34,623 bases of DNA from Cyanobacteria bacterium QS_4_48_99. GTDB lineage: Bacteria; Cyanobacteriota; Cyanobacteriia; Cyanobacteriales; Rubidibacteraceae. The notes beneath the pieces are model-generated. The model was not told the origin of the DNA. It ran no database searches and saw only the letters and a program-made list of their open reading frames with translations. The translations under genes and the position numbers were made by a program. The stretch spans positions 1 through 34,623 of the forward strand of contig PXPT01000092.1 of NCBI GenBank assembly GCA_003021505.1, given 5' to 3'. Of the stretch, positions 18,376-27,292 are shown one piece after another; the stretch's first letter is position 1; every line of letters starts with the position of its first letter.

Positions 18376-19251
18376 TTAATTTTTAATTGGATTGGAGCGA
18401 AGCGAAGTGACTGCTGCCTGATATCGCTCCTCAATTTTTTTGCGATCCCACTCTTCTAACACCACCGCTTGGCTGTCGCGCTCAATCATGTTGGCATGAT
18501 GCAGAAGTGACGCGCGATCCTTTTTTTTTGAATATATTTAGCAATAGTGGTGATCGCTTCTAGCAAGCGGAGTGTCACCACCACGTCCGTATGGGCGAAT
18601 GGGATCTAAGGCGCTATCAGTTAACCCCGCAAACGTCACTGGATCGACAATCAAGCGGAGTTTGTGGTTGCTATAGTAGCGGTAGGGGGAGGGAATCTCC
18701 CTTTCAACGAAGCTGTCCAAATCCCTGCCAGTCTCCTGGAGAATTTGCCAAGACTGAATCGAGCGTACTGAGTGTTGGATAAAGTAGATTAGCACGCCGA
18801 CACTTGCGATCGCCAGCACAATGCCGACTGTGACAGAAATATGCGGCACAAATACACTGTCTTCCGCGCCACGAATTGTTCCCAGTAAGAGCAAACAGTA
18901 GAGGAATGTAGCTGCAAAAGTGCCCAGCACAACCTTATTGCCGGTGTTTCGCATGAGGTTAATGAGCTGTCGCGGACCGAACTGGGAGGAAGTCAACGTG
19001 AAGGCAACAATTACAATCGAGAAAACAGTACCGGCGACAGAAATCGTGGAACCAGCAACGGTGGAAAGCAAGGCGCGCGCCCCATTCGGTCCACCCGTGT
19101 AAACCCAGCCCAAAGACCCCACGGCTCGGACGGGGGTGCCCGATCAAGGGTCAGCATCCCCAATGCCGGTCCCATGCCGATGACTGCCATCAGTGTGGGT
19201 AAAAAGAAGTAGTTGTAGAGAAGCGTTTCCCAAAGTTTTTTTCAGGTTCAT
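18376..19251 (-). pseudogene. DUF2254 membrane protein, copy 3 (decayed)
   Basis: Comparison with the intact copy just upstream shows the lesions. After ATG 19251 the frame slips within an A-run, and LWETLLYNYFFLPTLMAVIG follows in another frame. A second slip near 19115 leads into the long open part (GARALLSTVAGSTISVAGTV to RDLDSF). About 150 codons of the central soluble domain are then missing, so RDLDSF joins VEREIPSPYRY directly. Two more slips follow near 18585 and 18515, with the C-terminus still readable as IERDSQAVVLEEWDRKKIEE, ending at 18376. It is a clear pseudogene of the middle copy's family. Confidence 0.85.
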
Positions 19252-19254
19252 AAT

Positions 19255-20556
19255 TTACTGCTCTAGCACCTTCACTGCTGTCTGATATCCCTCCTCAATT
19301 TTTTTTCGATCTCGCTGATCGAACGCCACCTCACGGCTGTCGCGCTCGATCGCCTGGGCATGATCCAGAAGTACCGCGCGCTGCCTTTGGTGGCGGGTGC
19401 GTTGAGCAACAGTAGCGATCGCTTCTAGCAAGCCGATAGCGACCATCGCGTCCGAGCGCCCGTATTGGCGAATGGGGTCGAAGGCGCTGTCAGTTAGCTC
19501 CGCAAACGTTGCCTGGTTTCTAATCAGGCGGAGTTTATTGTTGTTGTCGTAGCGATAGGGAGACGGAATCTCACTCTCAGCCAGGCGGCAAAGCCCGGCG
19601 GTGAGCTTGTTAATGCACTGGAGCGCCGTAAAGGGATCGTTGATGCTGGGAGAAATAGCGCGAATGGCAATTTCGACTAGGCGGTTGACTGAGAACTCGA
19701 CATCCTGTATGGCAGAGCGTTGCTTCCCTAGAATCAACGCATCATTAATCTGCCTAGTGAGCTGATTATTCGCTAGTTTTCCAGGCGAGATCCTTGCCAG
19801 CTCATCTCCCTCCACAATATAGTTGCCGGGGCGGTGTTTGACGCGCACAAGGATGTCAAACGAGCTAGCAATCTTCACTAACGCCTCGTCATCAACTCCC
19901 TGGATATAACCACCACCAGTCGCCAAGATGGGCGAGGCTTCCTTATCTGAGGGGATTTCCTCTACTCCCCGCGAGGCTGCTCTACCCTGCCCGAACTTCC
20001 GGGAAAGCAGAGTGTTGATGCTACTGTCCAAATCGCTACTAGTATTCTGGATAATTTCCCAAGACTGAATCGACTTTGCTGCGTGTTGGACAAAGTAGAT
20101 CAGCATAACAACGCTGGTGATCGCCAGTAGGATGCCCACTGTTATGGAAATATGCGGCACAAATACGCTGGGCTTTTCCTGGACAGCTCTTAGGACGAGC
20201 AAACAGTGGAGGAACGTAGCTATGAATGTGCCCAGCACAACTTTATTGCTGGTGTCCCGCATGAAGTTAATCACCAGTCGCGGACCGAACTGGGAGGAGG
20301 TCAGATTGAGCAGAACCACGATGACCGAGAAAGTGGTGGCGGCGATGCTGACTATGGAACTAGCGATGGTAGAAAGTAAGCTGCGCGCAGCCTTCGGTCC
20401 ACTCGCGTAGAGCCAGCTCGGCTCGAACTGAATCATCCGGTCAAAGGCAAGTGTCCCAAATGCCAGCCCAATGCCGATGACTCCTACCAGCGTCGGCAAA
20501 AGCAAGTAGTTGTAGAGAAGCGTTTCCAGGATTTTTTTCAGCTTAATATTTTTCAT
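19255..20556 (-). CDS. DUF2254 predicted membrane protein, copy 2 (intact)
   Basis: The product is 433 aa from ATG 20556. The N-terminal 150 residues have four hydrophobic helices (LLLPTLVGVIGIGLAFGTLA; STIASSIVSIAATTFSVIVV; VLGTFIATFLHCLLVL; ITVGILLAITSVVMLIYFVQ). The rest is soluble: a region around SRGVEEIPSDKEASPILA, then RVKHRPGNYIVEGDELARI, SINDPFTALQCINKL, and a C-terminal helix ending YQTAVKVLEQ. This is the DUF2254 layout, whose function is unknown. It starts 3 bp after the stop of copy 1, and copy 3 starts 3 bp after its own stop. All three sit behind an AI-2E-type permease, and this is the only undamaged copy. Confidence 0.85.
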   Translation of the reverse strand: MKNIKLKKILETLLYNYLLLPTLVGVIGIGLAFGTLAFDRMIQFEPSWLYASGPKAARSLLSTIASSIVSIAATTFSVIVVLLNLTSSQFGPRLVINFMRDTSNKVVLGTFIATFLHCLLVLRAVQEKPSVFVPHISITVGILLAITSVVMLIYFVQHAAKSIQSWEIIQNTSSDLDSSINTLLSRKFGQGRAASRGVEEIPSDKEASPILATGGGYIQGVDDEALVKIASSFDILVRVKHRPGNYIVEGDELARISPGKLANNQLTRQINDALILGKQRSAIQDVEFSVNRLVEIAIRAISPSINDPFTALQCINKLTAGLCRLAESEIPSPYRYDNNNKLRLIRNQATFAELTDSAFDPIRQYGRSDAMVAIGLLEAIATVAQRTRHQRQRAVLLDHAQAIERDSREVAFDQRDRKKIEEGYQTAVKVLEQ

Positions 20557-20559
20557 AAT

Positions 20560-21966
20560 TTACTGCTCTAATGCCTTCACTGCTGCCTGATATCGCCCCT
20601 CAATCTTTTTTTGATCTCGCTGATCGAAGGCAATCTCACGGCTGTCGCACTCGATCGCCTGGACATGATCCAGAAGTACCGTGCGCTGCTTTTGGTGGCG
20701 GGTGCGTTGAGCAACATTAGCAATTATCTCTAGCAAGCGAATGATCAACCGATGCGTGCAATCGCCCATATTTACGAATTACGTCGAAGGCGTTGTCAGT
20801 TACTCCTGCAAACGTCACCTGATTTACAATCAGGCGGAGTTTGTGGTTGTCATCGTAGTAGTTGGAGGATGGGATCTCCCTTTCAGCCAGGTGACAGAGC
20901 CCTACACTGAGCTGATCCATACACCGGATCACCGTGAAGGGATTGGAGGGGGGAGATATGGCACAAATGGCAATTTCGACTAACTGGTTGATCTGGAACT
21001 CTATATCCTGCTGTGCATCCCGTTGTTTGCTCAGGATGAACTGGTTGTTAATCTGCCTGGTGAGCTTATTATTCACTCCTTCTTTATAGCAAACCATTGC
21101 CAGCTCATCTCCCTGCACAATAAACCTGCCGGGGCGATGTTTGAGGCGCAAAAGGAGGTCAGAGGAGGTGGCAATTTTGAGCAATCGGTTGATATCAATT
21201 TCCTCGATATAAGCGCTGCCACTCGCCAGGATAGGCGATGATTCCTGCTCTGAGGGGATTTCCTCCACTCCCCGCGAAGCTGTTTGATTATACCTAGCCT
21301 TCTTAGGAAAGAGGAGAGTGATGTTTTTATCGAGATCTGTGCCAACATCATCGATAATGTTGCCCGCCTGAATTGAGCTTACTGCGTGTTGGATGAAGTA
21401 AATTAGCAAGCCGATGCTAGTGATCGCCAGTAGGATGCCCACAGTGGCTGAGATTTGGGCAAAAATACGTTTTGTTTTCCTCCCTGGATGGTTTGCAGTA
21501 TAAGCAAGCAGTAGAGGAATCTAGCTGCGAATGTGCCCAGCACGACCTTATTGCCGGTGTCCCGCATGAAGTTACGCAGCAGTCGCGGACCGAACTGGGA
21601 GGAAGTCAGAGTGAGGGCAACAATCACAATCGAGAAAGTGGTGGCGGCAACGCTGATCGCCGTACCAGCGATGGTAGAAAGCAGCGTACGCGCACTCTGT
21701 GCTTCTCCCGCGTAGAGCAAGCTCAGCGAGCCAGTCGAGTTGAACTCAACTATCCGATCCAGAGTCAGTGTCGCAAACGCCAACCCAGCAGCGATCACTG
21801 TCATCAGAGTTGGTATAAACCAATAGCTGTAGCTCAGCGAGTTCCCAACTTGACCAACGGTCAGAGCAGGCTCCGTTACGGACGTATGAAGGGGGTGAGG
21901 TAATTCGCCCCCCGCGTCCTCCGCTTTGAGGCGGAGTGATCTCTGACTTAGTTTAATGTTTTTCAT
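20560..21966 (-). pseudogene. DUF2254 membrane protein, copy 1 (two frameshifts)
   Basis: ATG 21966 opens MKNIKL, as in copy 2, but is followed by about 30 extra residues before the first helix (SYWFIPTLMTVIAAGLAFAT). Near 21455-21466 one base is lost, so VFLP continues as ISATVGILLAITS in another frame. The central domain is whole (SRGVEEIPSEQESSPILASG; RLKHRPGRFIVQGDELAMV). A second slip near 20755-20775 follows RKYGR, and LLEIIANVAQRTRHQKQ to VKALEQ completes the family C-terminus. Overall length and block order equal copy 2. The break points differ from those of copy 3, so the copies decayed independently. Both slips could be sequencing errors, in which case it would be a second intact copy. 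Confidence 0.82.
21847..21936. repeat. 90-bp in-frame insertion bounded by small palindromes
   Basis: This segment encodes about 30 residues (including AEDAGGELPHPLHTSVTEPA) that copy 2 lacks. One end is the perfect hairpin CTCCGC-TTTGAG-GCGGAG (21919-21936). Near the other end is TGACC-AAC-GGTCA (21851-21863). The length is a multiple of three, so the frame was kept. It looks like a small mobile palindromic element inserted in the gene. Confidence 0.6.
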
Positions 21967-21971
21967 GCTTC

Positions 21972-22988
21972 TTAGCGCTGATTTAGAAAGTCTTTAATCA
22001 GAAGCTCTTTTAGCAAAACTTCAGCAACAACTGCTATCGGCAGTGCCAAGATCAAACCCAGTATCCCAAAGAAAATGCCAAAAACAACCAAGGACAGTAA
22101 GGTAATCGCTGGCAGCATAGATACCTGCCTCTGCATAACTAAAGGAGTCAGAATATTGCTTTCTATCTGCTGAATGGCGATATACAAAACCAACACTGCC
22201 AATGCTTTCCAGGGTGCATCAAGTAAGGCAAGTACCGCAGGTGGAATGACACTCAAGGTGGGTCCAATATTGGGAATGTACGTTAATAAGCCTGCCAGTA
22301 AACCATTTGCCAGCGGTAGGCGCACTCCCAAAATCCACAAACCCATCCCACTGAAAACAGCAATAACGGTCATGTTAAAGAGAATGCCAATTGCCCAGCC
22401 GCTGAGCGCCTCATCACATTTATCGAGCACTTCACTGATGCGAAGGCGACGGGAAGAGGGGAATAGCTGCATAAACGCCCATCGGTACTTGGACGGTTCT
22501 GCCAGTAGCATGATTGTCAAAACTGTAACCAGCAAAGCACTGAGGACAACACTAAGCGTGTTGGCAAATAAAGCAAGAAAGTTGTCAAATAGCCGACCTA
22601 CAAGGTCTTGGATTTGGGGAATCAGCCCACCCGTTCCCCGGAGACGCTCTAGCACCGAAACTGGAACAAAATTTTGCAGCCGATTGAGCCAACCACGAAA
22701 CTCCTCTATCCCTTGAGGTAAAAGTTCGATTAACTGTTGAAATTGGTTGACAAAAGGCGGCACAATCACCGCAATAAAGAGGGCGAGCACTACTAGTAAA
22801 CCCACCATGGTGAGCGGGACTGCAAGACTTCGCTTCATGCCTGATCGCTCTAGTCGTCGCACGACTCGGTTCAAAACAGTGGCAATTACTACAGCCGTGA
22901 ATGCCAGCAAGAGAGCCTGCCGGATTTGCCAAAAAATGTAGATGGAAATAACTAGAACGACTAAGCCAAACCACTGCCCCGCAGTCAA
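21972..22988 (-). CDS. AI-2E / PerM-family permease
   Basis: This 338-aa protein is a member of the AI-2E transporter superfamily (UPF0118). It has about eight membrane helices: two at the N-terminus (FGLVVLVISIYIFWQIR; LLLAFTAVVIATVLNRVV), a third (VGLLVVLALFIAVIVPPFV), then a soluble segment with QQLIELLPQGIEEFRGW and a membrane block. The family motif GLLTYIPNIGPTLSVIPPA is present. Members export varied small solutes or act in Na+/H+ exchange, and few do AI-2. A TTG start at 22988 is supported by GGAGGA about 10 nt upstream, and no in-frame ATG precedes the first helix. The DUF2254 copy 1 begins 5 bp after the stop, so they form one transcript. Confidence 0.88.
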   Translation of the reverse strand: MTAGQWFGLVVLVISIYIFWQIRQALLLAFTAVVIATVLNRVVRRLERSGMKRSLAVPLTMVGLLVVLALFIAVIVPPFVNQFQQLIELLPQGIEEFRGWLNRLQNFVPVSVLERLRGTGGLIPQIQDLVGRLFDNFLALFANTLSVVLSALLVTVLTIMLLAEPSKYRWAFMQLFPSSRRLRISEVLDKCDEALSGWAIGILFNMTVIAVFSGMGLWILGVRLPLANGLLAGLLTYIPNIGPTLSVIPPAVLALLDAPWKALAVLVLYIAIQQIESNILTPLVMQRQVSMLPAITLLSLVVFGIFFGILGLILALPIAVVAEVLLKELLIKDFLNQR

Positions 22989-23048
22989 AATGCTAATTCC
23001 TCCGTAATTTTTAGTAGTCGAAAAGTAGTGGCTAAAACCAACCCAGGG

Positions 23049-23597
23049 CTAATTTTGTTTGACAGAACTGAGCAGAAAAAGCGAAGTAATGCCTCCGACT
23101 AAGTGTGCCCCAGTAATATTCGTGTTCACCAAAATTATCAACACATCCAGGGTTTGAATGATTGTTTCCGGTTCGTAAATCATTCTGCCTTGGGGTTGTG
23201 CCAGCGCTTTGGCTAGCGTTGCGACCACACTAATTTCCGATCCCACAAAACCTAATAATATACCTACCAAGCTTACTATCAATCCGGTTCGTATGATGCG
23301 AACTGTATCTTTTTTATTAGGATAGAGTTGAGGGTTGGAGGTTTGTAAGCGTTTGGCTAAACGAGTGTAGCGGAAAGCCAAATAGATACGAAAGCACAAC
23401 GCCAACATTACACCCACAGCTAAAAATAAACTGATTCCCATCGCTGTACTCTTGCTTTGGGCAGCGATTGTCCGACTAAAGAGGGCAAATAATAAAGCGA
23501 TGCCAGAAACAGCAGTTAGCGCTAGCTGTACCCAGAAGCTAATTCGAGTCGTTCTGCGAAAAGTGGTGGCAAATTGTTGTCTAGTTGGGGAACTCAT
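23049..23597 (-). CDS. DUF3611 family membrane protein
   Basis: The product is 182 aa from ATG 23597. It has four hydrophobic helices: WVQLALTAVSGIALLFALF, AMGISLFLAVGVMLALCF, TGLIVSLVGILLGFVGSEIS and LDVLIILVNTNITGAHLVGG. Order and length match the cyanobacterial and plastid DUF3611 family, whose function is not established. It lies 60 bp upstream of the permease on the same strand and may lead the operon of permease plus DUF2254 proteins. No signal peptide or enzyme motif is visible. Confidence 0.8.
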   Translation of the reverse strand: MSSPTRQQFATTFRRTTRISFWVQLALTAVSGIALLFALFSRTIAAQSKSTAMGISLFLAVGVMLALCFRIYLAFRYTRLAKRLQTSNPQLYPNKKDTVRIIRTGLIVSLVGILLGFVGSEISVVATLAKALAQPQGRMIYEPETIIQTLDVLIILVNTNITGAHLVGGITSLFLLSSVKQN

Positions 23598-24045
23598 AAA
23601 TACCTAGCTAACTAGGGGATTCGCTTACTATGGTGGTCACCTGAAATAATCTCAGCCCCCTTCTCAAGGACGATCTATAGCAATCCGATTTGATTTGTAA
23701 ACGCCAAGGCGCTGAAAGCCCTTGCCTGCGCGGAGGCAGTTTCACATCTCATGTAGGACTGCTATACCACCGATATTTCTGGTGATAATAGTATGGGCAG
23801 GAGTAACAGTTTGTGAACCGCTTCTGCCAATCCAGCCAATTCTTTCACTTTTGATTAGGGATTCAATCTATCCTAGGTAGGAATCTCGATATCTATTTTT
23901 ATGTATTTCTGTGAGAACTAGTGCAGCTTCGCAGAACAGGCGGCAATTGATACCAAAAGATCTTCTGTCTAGGTAAGCTGGAACTCAGGAGTCAAGAAAA
24001 AATTAAGAGAAAAAGGGAGTCTTCTCCTAAACCAGAGAAGGAGTC
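23598..24045. other. Divergent intergenic region with a MITE-like element
   Basis: This is 448 bp between DUF3611 (minus) and nnr (plus). The element at 23676-23766 occupies its middle. The rest is AT-rich and has no ORF. It should hold both promoters, but no consensus was recognised with confidence. Confidence 0.5.
23676..23766. repeat. 91-bp MITE-like element
   Basis: The ends are TATAGCAATCC and GGACTGCTATA, inverted copies matching at 10 of 11 positions. The interior is non-coding and contains CCAAGGCGCTGAAAGCCCTT and further short palindromes. Size, terminal repeats and the lack of an ORF fit a miniature inverted-repeat element. A TA at each end may be the duplicated target. Confidence 0.65.
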
Positions 24046-25596
24046 ATGACTAATCGACGAGAACAGATTGAGCCAGTCGTTGTCAACGCTGAGCAGATGC
24101 GCCAAATAGAGGAGCGGATTTTTGCGGCGGGAATACCTGTGGCGGCGTTGATGGAAAAAGTGGCAGGGTTAATTGCCACGCGGATGATCGCGCTTTATCC
24201 CCACTCGGAACGCTCGCGGGTGGGGGTAATTGTTGGTCCTGGTCATAATGGGGGTGATGCCTTGGTGGTGGCGCGGGAGCTACATTTACGCGGCTATCAG
24301 GTATCGCTTTATCGTCCTATTGACAAGCTTAAGGAACTAACATCCAGTCACGCAAACTATGCGGCTAGCTTAGGGATGCCCTTTCATGAGGATATTCAGT
24401 CGCTGCGTCACTGTGAGTTAGTGATTGATGGGTTATTTGGGTTTGGGCAAACGCGATCGCTCTCTGGAAACCTTGCTGAGGCGGTGAATCAGCTCAATCA
24501 GTGGTCACAACCCGTGGTGAGTATTGACCTTCCTTCTGGCATCCAAACTGATACAGGGGAGGTTTTGGGGACAGCAATTCAGGCAACTCGCACTTTTTGC
24601 TTAGGCTTGTGGAAACTTGCCTTTTTCCAAGACCAGGCTTTGCCTTATCTGGGCGAAGCAGAACTGATCGATTTCGGCATTCCGCCCTGGGATATCTGGT
24701 CGATTATCTCTCATCCTCCCCAAATTCAGCAGATTACAGCAACCGCAGCACGGGAGTATCTGCCCCTGCCTCGCCCGAAGGTAACGCATAAATACAAGCA
24801 GGGACATCTGCTGGTGGTGGGTGGCTCTCGCCGCTATGCTGGTGGGGTGATTGTTACCGGATTGGGAGCCAGGGCGAGTGGGGCGGGGATGCTCTCGGTC
24901 GCTGTGCCAGAATCGCTCAGGTCAATTCTTGTCACCCAGCTTCCCGAAGCGTTAATTGTGGGCTGTCCCGAAACAGAGACAGGCGCGATTGCCCAACTTC
25001 CCCCAGAAGCATCCGATTTGAGTCAATTCAGCGCGATCACCTGCGGACCCGGCTTAACCCGCGATGCCCACCCCCTGGTGAAAACTTTGCTGGAAGTTGA
25101 TACACCCCTGGTTTTAGATGCCGACGGTTTAAATATCCTTGCTCAAATGGGTGCGAAAGAAGGGAGACGAGAAGCTGCCACTGTGCTAACTCCCCATCCC
25201 GGCGAGTTCAAGCGGTTGTTCCCCGATCTACCAAGCTCTACCAAAGACCAAATCAGTGCCGTCCAAGCCGCATCCCGACAGAGTGGTGCAGTAGTGCTTC
25301 TCAAAGGAGCTAGAAGCGCGATCGCCCATCCCGGAGGCGCTGTTTGGCTACTGCCTGAAAGTACCCCTGCCCTCGCTAGGGGAGGCAGTGGAGATGTTCT
25401 TACTGGCTTAATTGGGGGGTTAATGGCACAACAGTTGCCCCCTCAGCCACCCCTAGAAGCAACGGTTGCCACTGCGGCTTGGTGGCACGCCCAAGCCGGA
25501 ATCTTAGCTGCCCAAGAGCGCACCGAGTTGGGGGTAGATGCCTTTACCTTGTCGCAGTATTTGATGCCAGCTCTAAGGAGTGGGGTTGAAGGTTGA
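24046..25596 (+). CDS. nnr: Bifunctional NAD(P)H-hydrate epimerase / dehydratase
   Basis: This 516-aa fusion protein repairs damaged NAD(P)H. Residues 1-225 are the epimerase (YjeF_N), with VVNAEQMRQIEERIF, GVIVGPGHNGGDALVVAREL and VVSIDLPSGIQTDTGEVLG. Residues 240-510 are the ADP/ATP-dependent dehydratase (ribokinase-like fold), with HKYKQGHLLVVGGSRRYAGG, TPHPGEFKRLFP and the nucleotide-binding ALARGGSGDVLTGLIGGL. The start ATG 24046 follows GAGAAGGAG by 4-5 nt. Length matches bacterial Nnr. It is the first of several plus-strand genes, 219 bp before clpR. Confidence 0.93.
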   Translation: MTNRREQIEPVVVNAEQMRQIEERIFAAGIPVAALMEKVAGLIATRMIALYPHSERSRVGVIVGPGHNGGDALVVARELHLRGYQVSLYRPIDKLKELTSSHANYAASLGMPFHEDIQSLRHCELVIDGLFGFGQTRSLSGNLAEAVNQLNQWSQPVVSIDLPSGIQTDTGEVLGTAIQATRTFCLGLWKLAFFQDQALPYLGEAELIDFGIPPWDIWSIISHPPQIQQITATAAREYLPLPRPKVTHKYKQGHLLVVGGSRRYAGGVIVTGLGARASGAGMLSVAVPESLRSILVTQLPEALIVGCPETETGAIAQLPPEASDLSQFSAITCGPGLTRDAHPLVKTLLEVDTPLVLDADGLNILAQMGAKEGRREAATVLTPHPGEFKRLFPDLPSSTKDQISAVQAASRQSGAVVLLKGARSAIAHPGGAVWLLPESTPALARGGSGDVLTGLIGGLMAQQLPPQPPLEATVATAAWWHAQAGILAAQERTELGVDAFTLSQYLMPALRSGVEG

Positions 25597-25815
25597 GGAG
25601 GTGCGGAGGCACCGAGGAGATAGTTGGCTCCTGGAGCTCCTGGAGTTCCTCTATTCCCCGAGAGCCCCTCTGCTCCCCTGCTCCCTGCCTAACTCCGTAG
25701 AAGCCATCGGAGCAATTAAGCTAACATTAATATGTGACCCTACCAAGGGAACGAACACGGTAAAATTCCCCAAAACAGCAAAAACAGCGCCAAAATTGCA
25801 GCACTCAAAAACACT

Positions 25816-26502
25816 ATGAATTCACCTATCAGGGCTGCTCAAGCTCCTTACCAGGGAGATGGTTTCACTCGCACCCCACCGCCAGACTTGCCCTCTTTGT
25901 TGTTAAAAGAGCGCATTGTTTACCTGGGACTGCCTCTGGTTTCACCCGATGAGTACAAAGAGCAAATTGGCATTGATGTCACCGAGTTAATTATTGCTCA
26001 ACTGCTTTATTTGCAATTCGAGGACCGGGAAAAACCCATTTACATGTACATCAACTCCACTGGCACCTCTTGGTACGGCGGCGAGGCAATTGGGTTTGAA
26101 ACGGAGGCCTTTGCCATCTGCGACACCCTTAACTACATTAAGCCCCCGGTGAATACCATCTGCATCGGTCAGGCAATGGGAACAGCAGCAATGATTCTCT
26201 CGGCAGGAACCAAGGGCTATCGAGCCAGTCTCCCTCACGCCACGCTCGTTCTTCACCAACCCCGACAGGGGGCACAAGGACAAGCCACAGACATTGAAAT
26301 CAGGGCTCAAGAAGTCCTGAACAATAAGCAAATGACGCTGGAGATTCTTGCCCAAAATACGGGTAAATCCGTAGAGCAGATAGAAAAGGATACAGACCGG
26401 ATGTTCTACATGAGTCCCCAGCAAGCCCAAGAGTACGGTCTCATCGACAAAGTGTTAGAAAGCAGCAAAGAACTCCCCTCATCAGCAGGCGTTCCTAGCT
26501 AA
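25816..26502 (+). CDS. clpR: ClpR, non-catalytic Clp protease subunit
   Basis: The 228-aa ClpP-fold protein has lost catalytic residues. In the Ser position CIGQAMGTAAMI has Gly where ClpP (the next gene) has Ser in [11 protein letters not shown]. The His is kept (LVLHQPRQG). The Asp site DTDRMFYMS has Met where ClpP has Asp (DTDRDFFMS). It also lacks the GGSV substrate motif, with YINSTGTSWYGGEAIG there instead. In cyanobacteria ClpR pairs with ClpP3 in a mixed, essential ClpP3/R ring that works with ClpC. The clpP gene follows 94 bp downstream, which supports this partner. Confidence 0.94.
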   Translation: MNSPIRAAQAPYQGDGFTRTPPPDLPSLLLKERIVYLGLPLVSPDEYKEQIGIDVTELIIAQLLYLQFEDREKPIYMYINSTGTSWYGGEAIGFETEAFAICDTLNYIKPPVNTICIGQAMGTAAMILSAGTKGYRASLPHATLVLHQPRQGAQGQATDIEIRAQEVLNNKQMTLEILAQNTGKSVEQIEKDTDRMFYMSPQQAQEYGLIDKVLESSKELPSSAGVPS

Positions 26503-26528
26503 CTTGGCGCGGCTAGCTTGCCTTTAGA

Positions 26529-26555
26529 ACTAGGCAGTTCTCCCCATTGCCTAGT
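26529..26555. repeat. 8-bp hairpin between clpR and clpP
   Basis: ACTAGGCA and TGCCTAGT, with 11 bp between. No T-run follows, so it is unlikely to be a terminator. It may set the relative amounts of clpR and clpP mRNA by stabilising ends, which is only inferred. Confidence 0.55.
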
Positions 26556-26596
26556 GGTAAGAATAGAAAACTGACATTGACAACAGGAAAAGTCTT

Positions 26597-27199
26597 ATGC
26601 CTATTGGTGTTCCCAGAGTCCCTTACCGTCTTCCCGGTCAACCCTATAGCGACTGGGTCAGCATTTATGACCGCCTCTATCGGGAGCGGATTATTTTCCT
26701 AGGTCGCGGAATCAATGATGGTCTGGCAAACCAAGTCATTGCTGTCATGCTCTATCTCGATTCAGAAGACCCAGGCAAGCCCATCTATCTCTACATTAAT
26801 TCTCCTGGTGGTTCGGTCAGCGCCGGCATGGCAATTTACGACACCATCCAGCACGTCAAATCAGAAGTCGTGACGATTTGCGTGGGAATCGCTGCCTCCA
26901 TGGGAGCCTTCCTGCTCTCCGCCGGAAATCCAGGAAAACGCTTGGCTCTGCCCCATTCCCGCATTATGATTCACCAACCCATGGGAGGAACACCAGGAAG
27001 CAGGCAAGCTTCCGATATCGAAATTGAAGCCAACGAAATCCTGCGGATTCGCGGCTCACTGAATGAGATTCTGGCAAAACAAACCGGTCAGACCCTCGAA
27101 AAGATTGAGAAGGATACAGACCGCGACTTTTTCATGTCTGCCGAGGAAGCAAAAGAATACGGACTCATTGACCGCGTGATTGAGGAAAAAGCCACCTAG
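26597..27199 (+). CDS. clpP: ClpP3-type protease subunit
   Basis: This 200-aa serine protease subunit has an intact triad: Ser in [16 protein letters not shown], His in [10 protein letters not shown] and Asp in DTDRDFFMS. The [19 protein letters not shown] segment shapes the substrate channel. It lacks a long N-terminal propeptide (start [13 protein letters not shown]). Its place after clpR identifies it as the ClpP3 partner of the mixed ClpP3/R core, which with ClpC degrades unfolded and tagged proteins. The name clpP3 rests on this synteny and not on a tree. It ends with an intrinsic terminator at 27237-27286. Confidence 0.95.
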   Translation: MPIGVPRVPYRLPGQPYSDWVSIYDRLYRERIIFLGRGINDGLANQVIAVMLYLDSEDPGKPIYLYINSPGGSVSAGMAIYDTIQHVKSEVVTICVGIAASMGAFLLSAGNPGKRLALPHSRIMIHQPMGGTPGSRQASDIEIEANEILRIRGSLNEILAKQTGQTLEKIEKDTDRDFFMSAEEAKEYGLIDRVIEEKAT

Positions 27200-27236
27200 A
27201 TTATTTAGTCTGTCTCGACAACCACTGCCATAAATA

Positions 27237-27286
27237 GCACCTTACGTACTTTCCCATTAGTAGAGTATGTAGGGTGCATTTTTTTT
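27237..27286 (+). terminator. Intrinsic terminator after clpP
   Basis: GCACCTTACGTAC (27237-27249) pairs with GTATGTAGGGTGC (27265-27277) over 13 bp with two G-U pairs. Eight T follow at 27279-27286. It ends 6 bp before the ATG of the moaD-like gene. Confidence 0.85.
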
Positions 27287-27292
27287 AAACCG

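Noticed and set aside
22174-22716. 180-codon open frame on the plus strand
   Set aside because: It is antisense to the AI-2E-type permease. The product is Ser/Thr/Arg-rich and has no recognisable domain.
25600-25613. GGTGC-GGAG-GCACC hairpin after nnr as a terminator
   Set aside because: The stem is only 5 bp and no T-run follows.
25987-26430. 147-codon open frame antisense to clpR
   Set aside because: clpR is certain and the antisense product has no family pattern.
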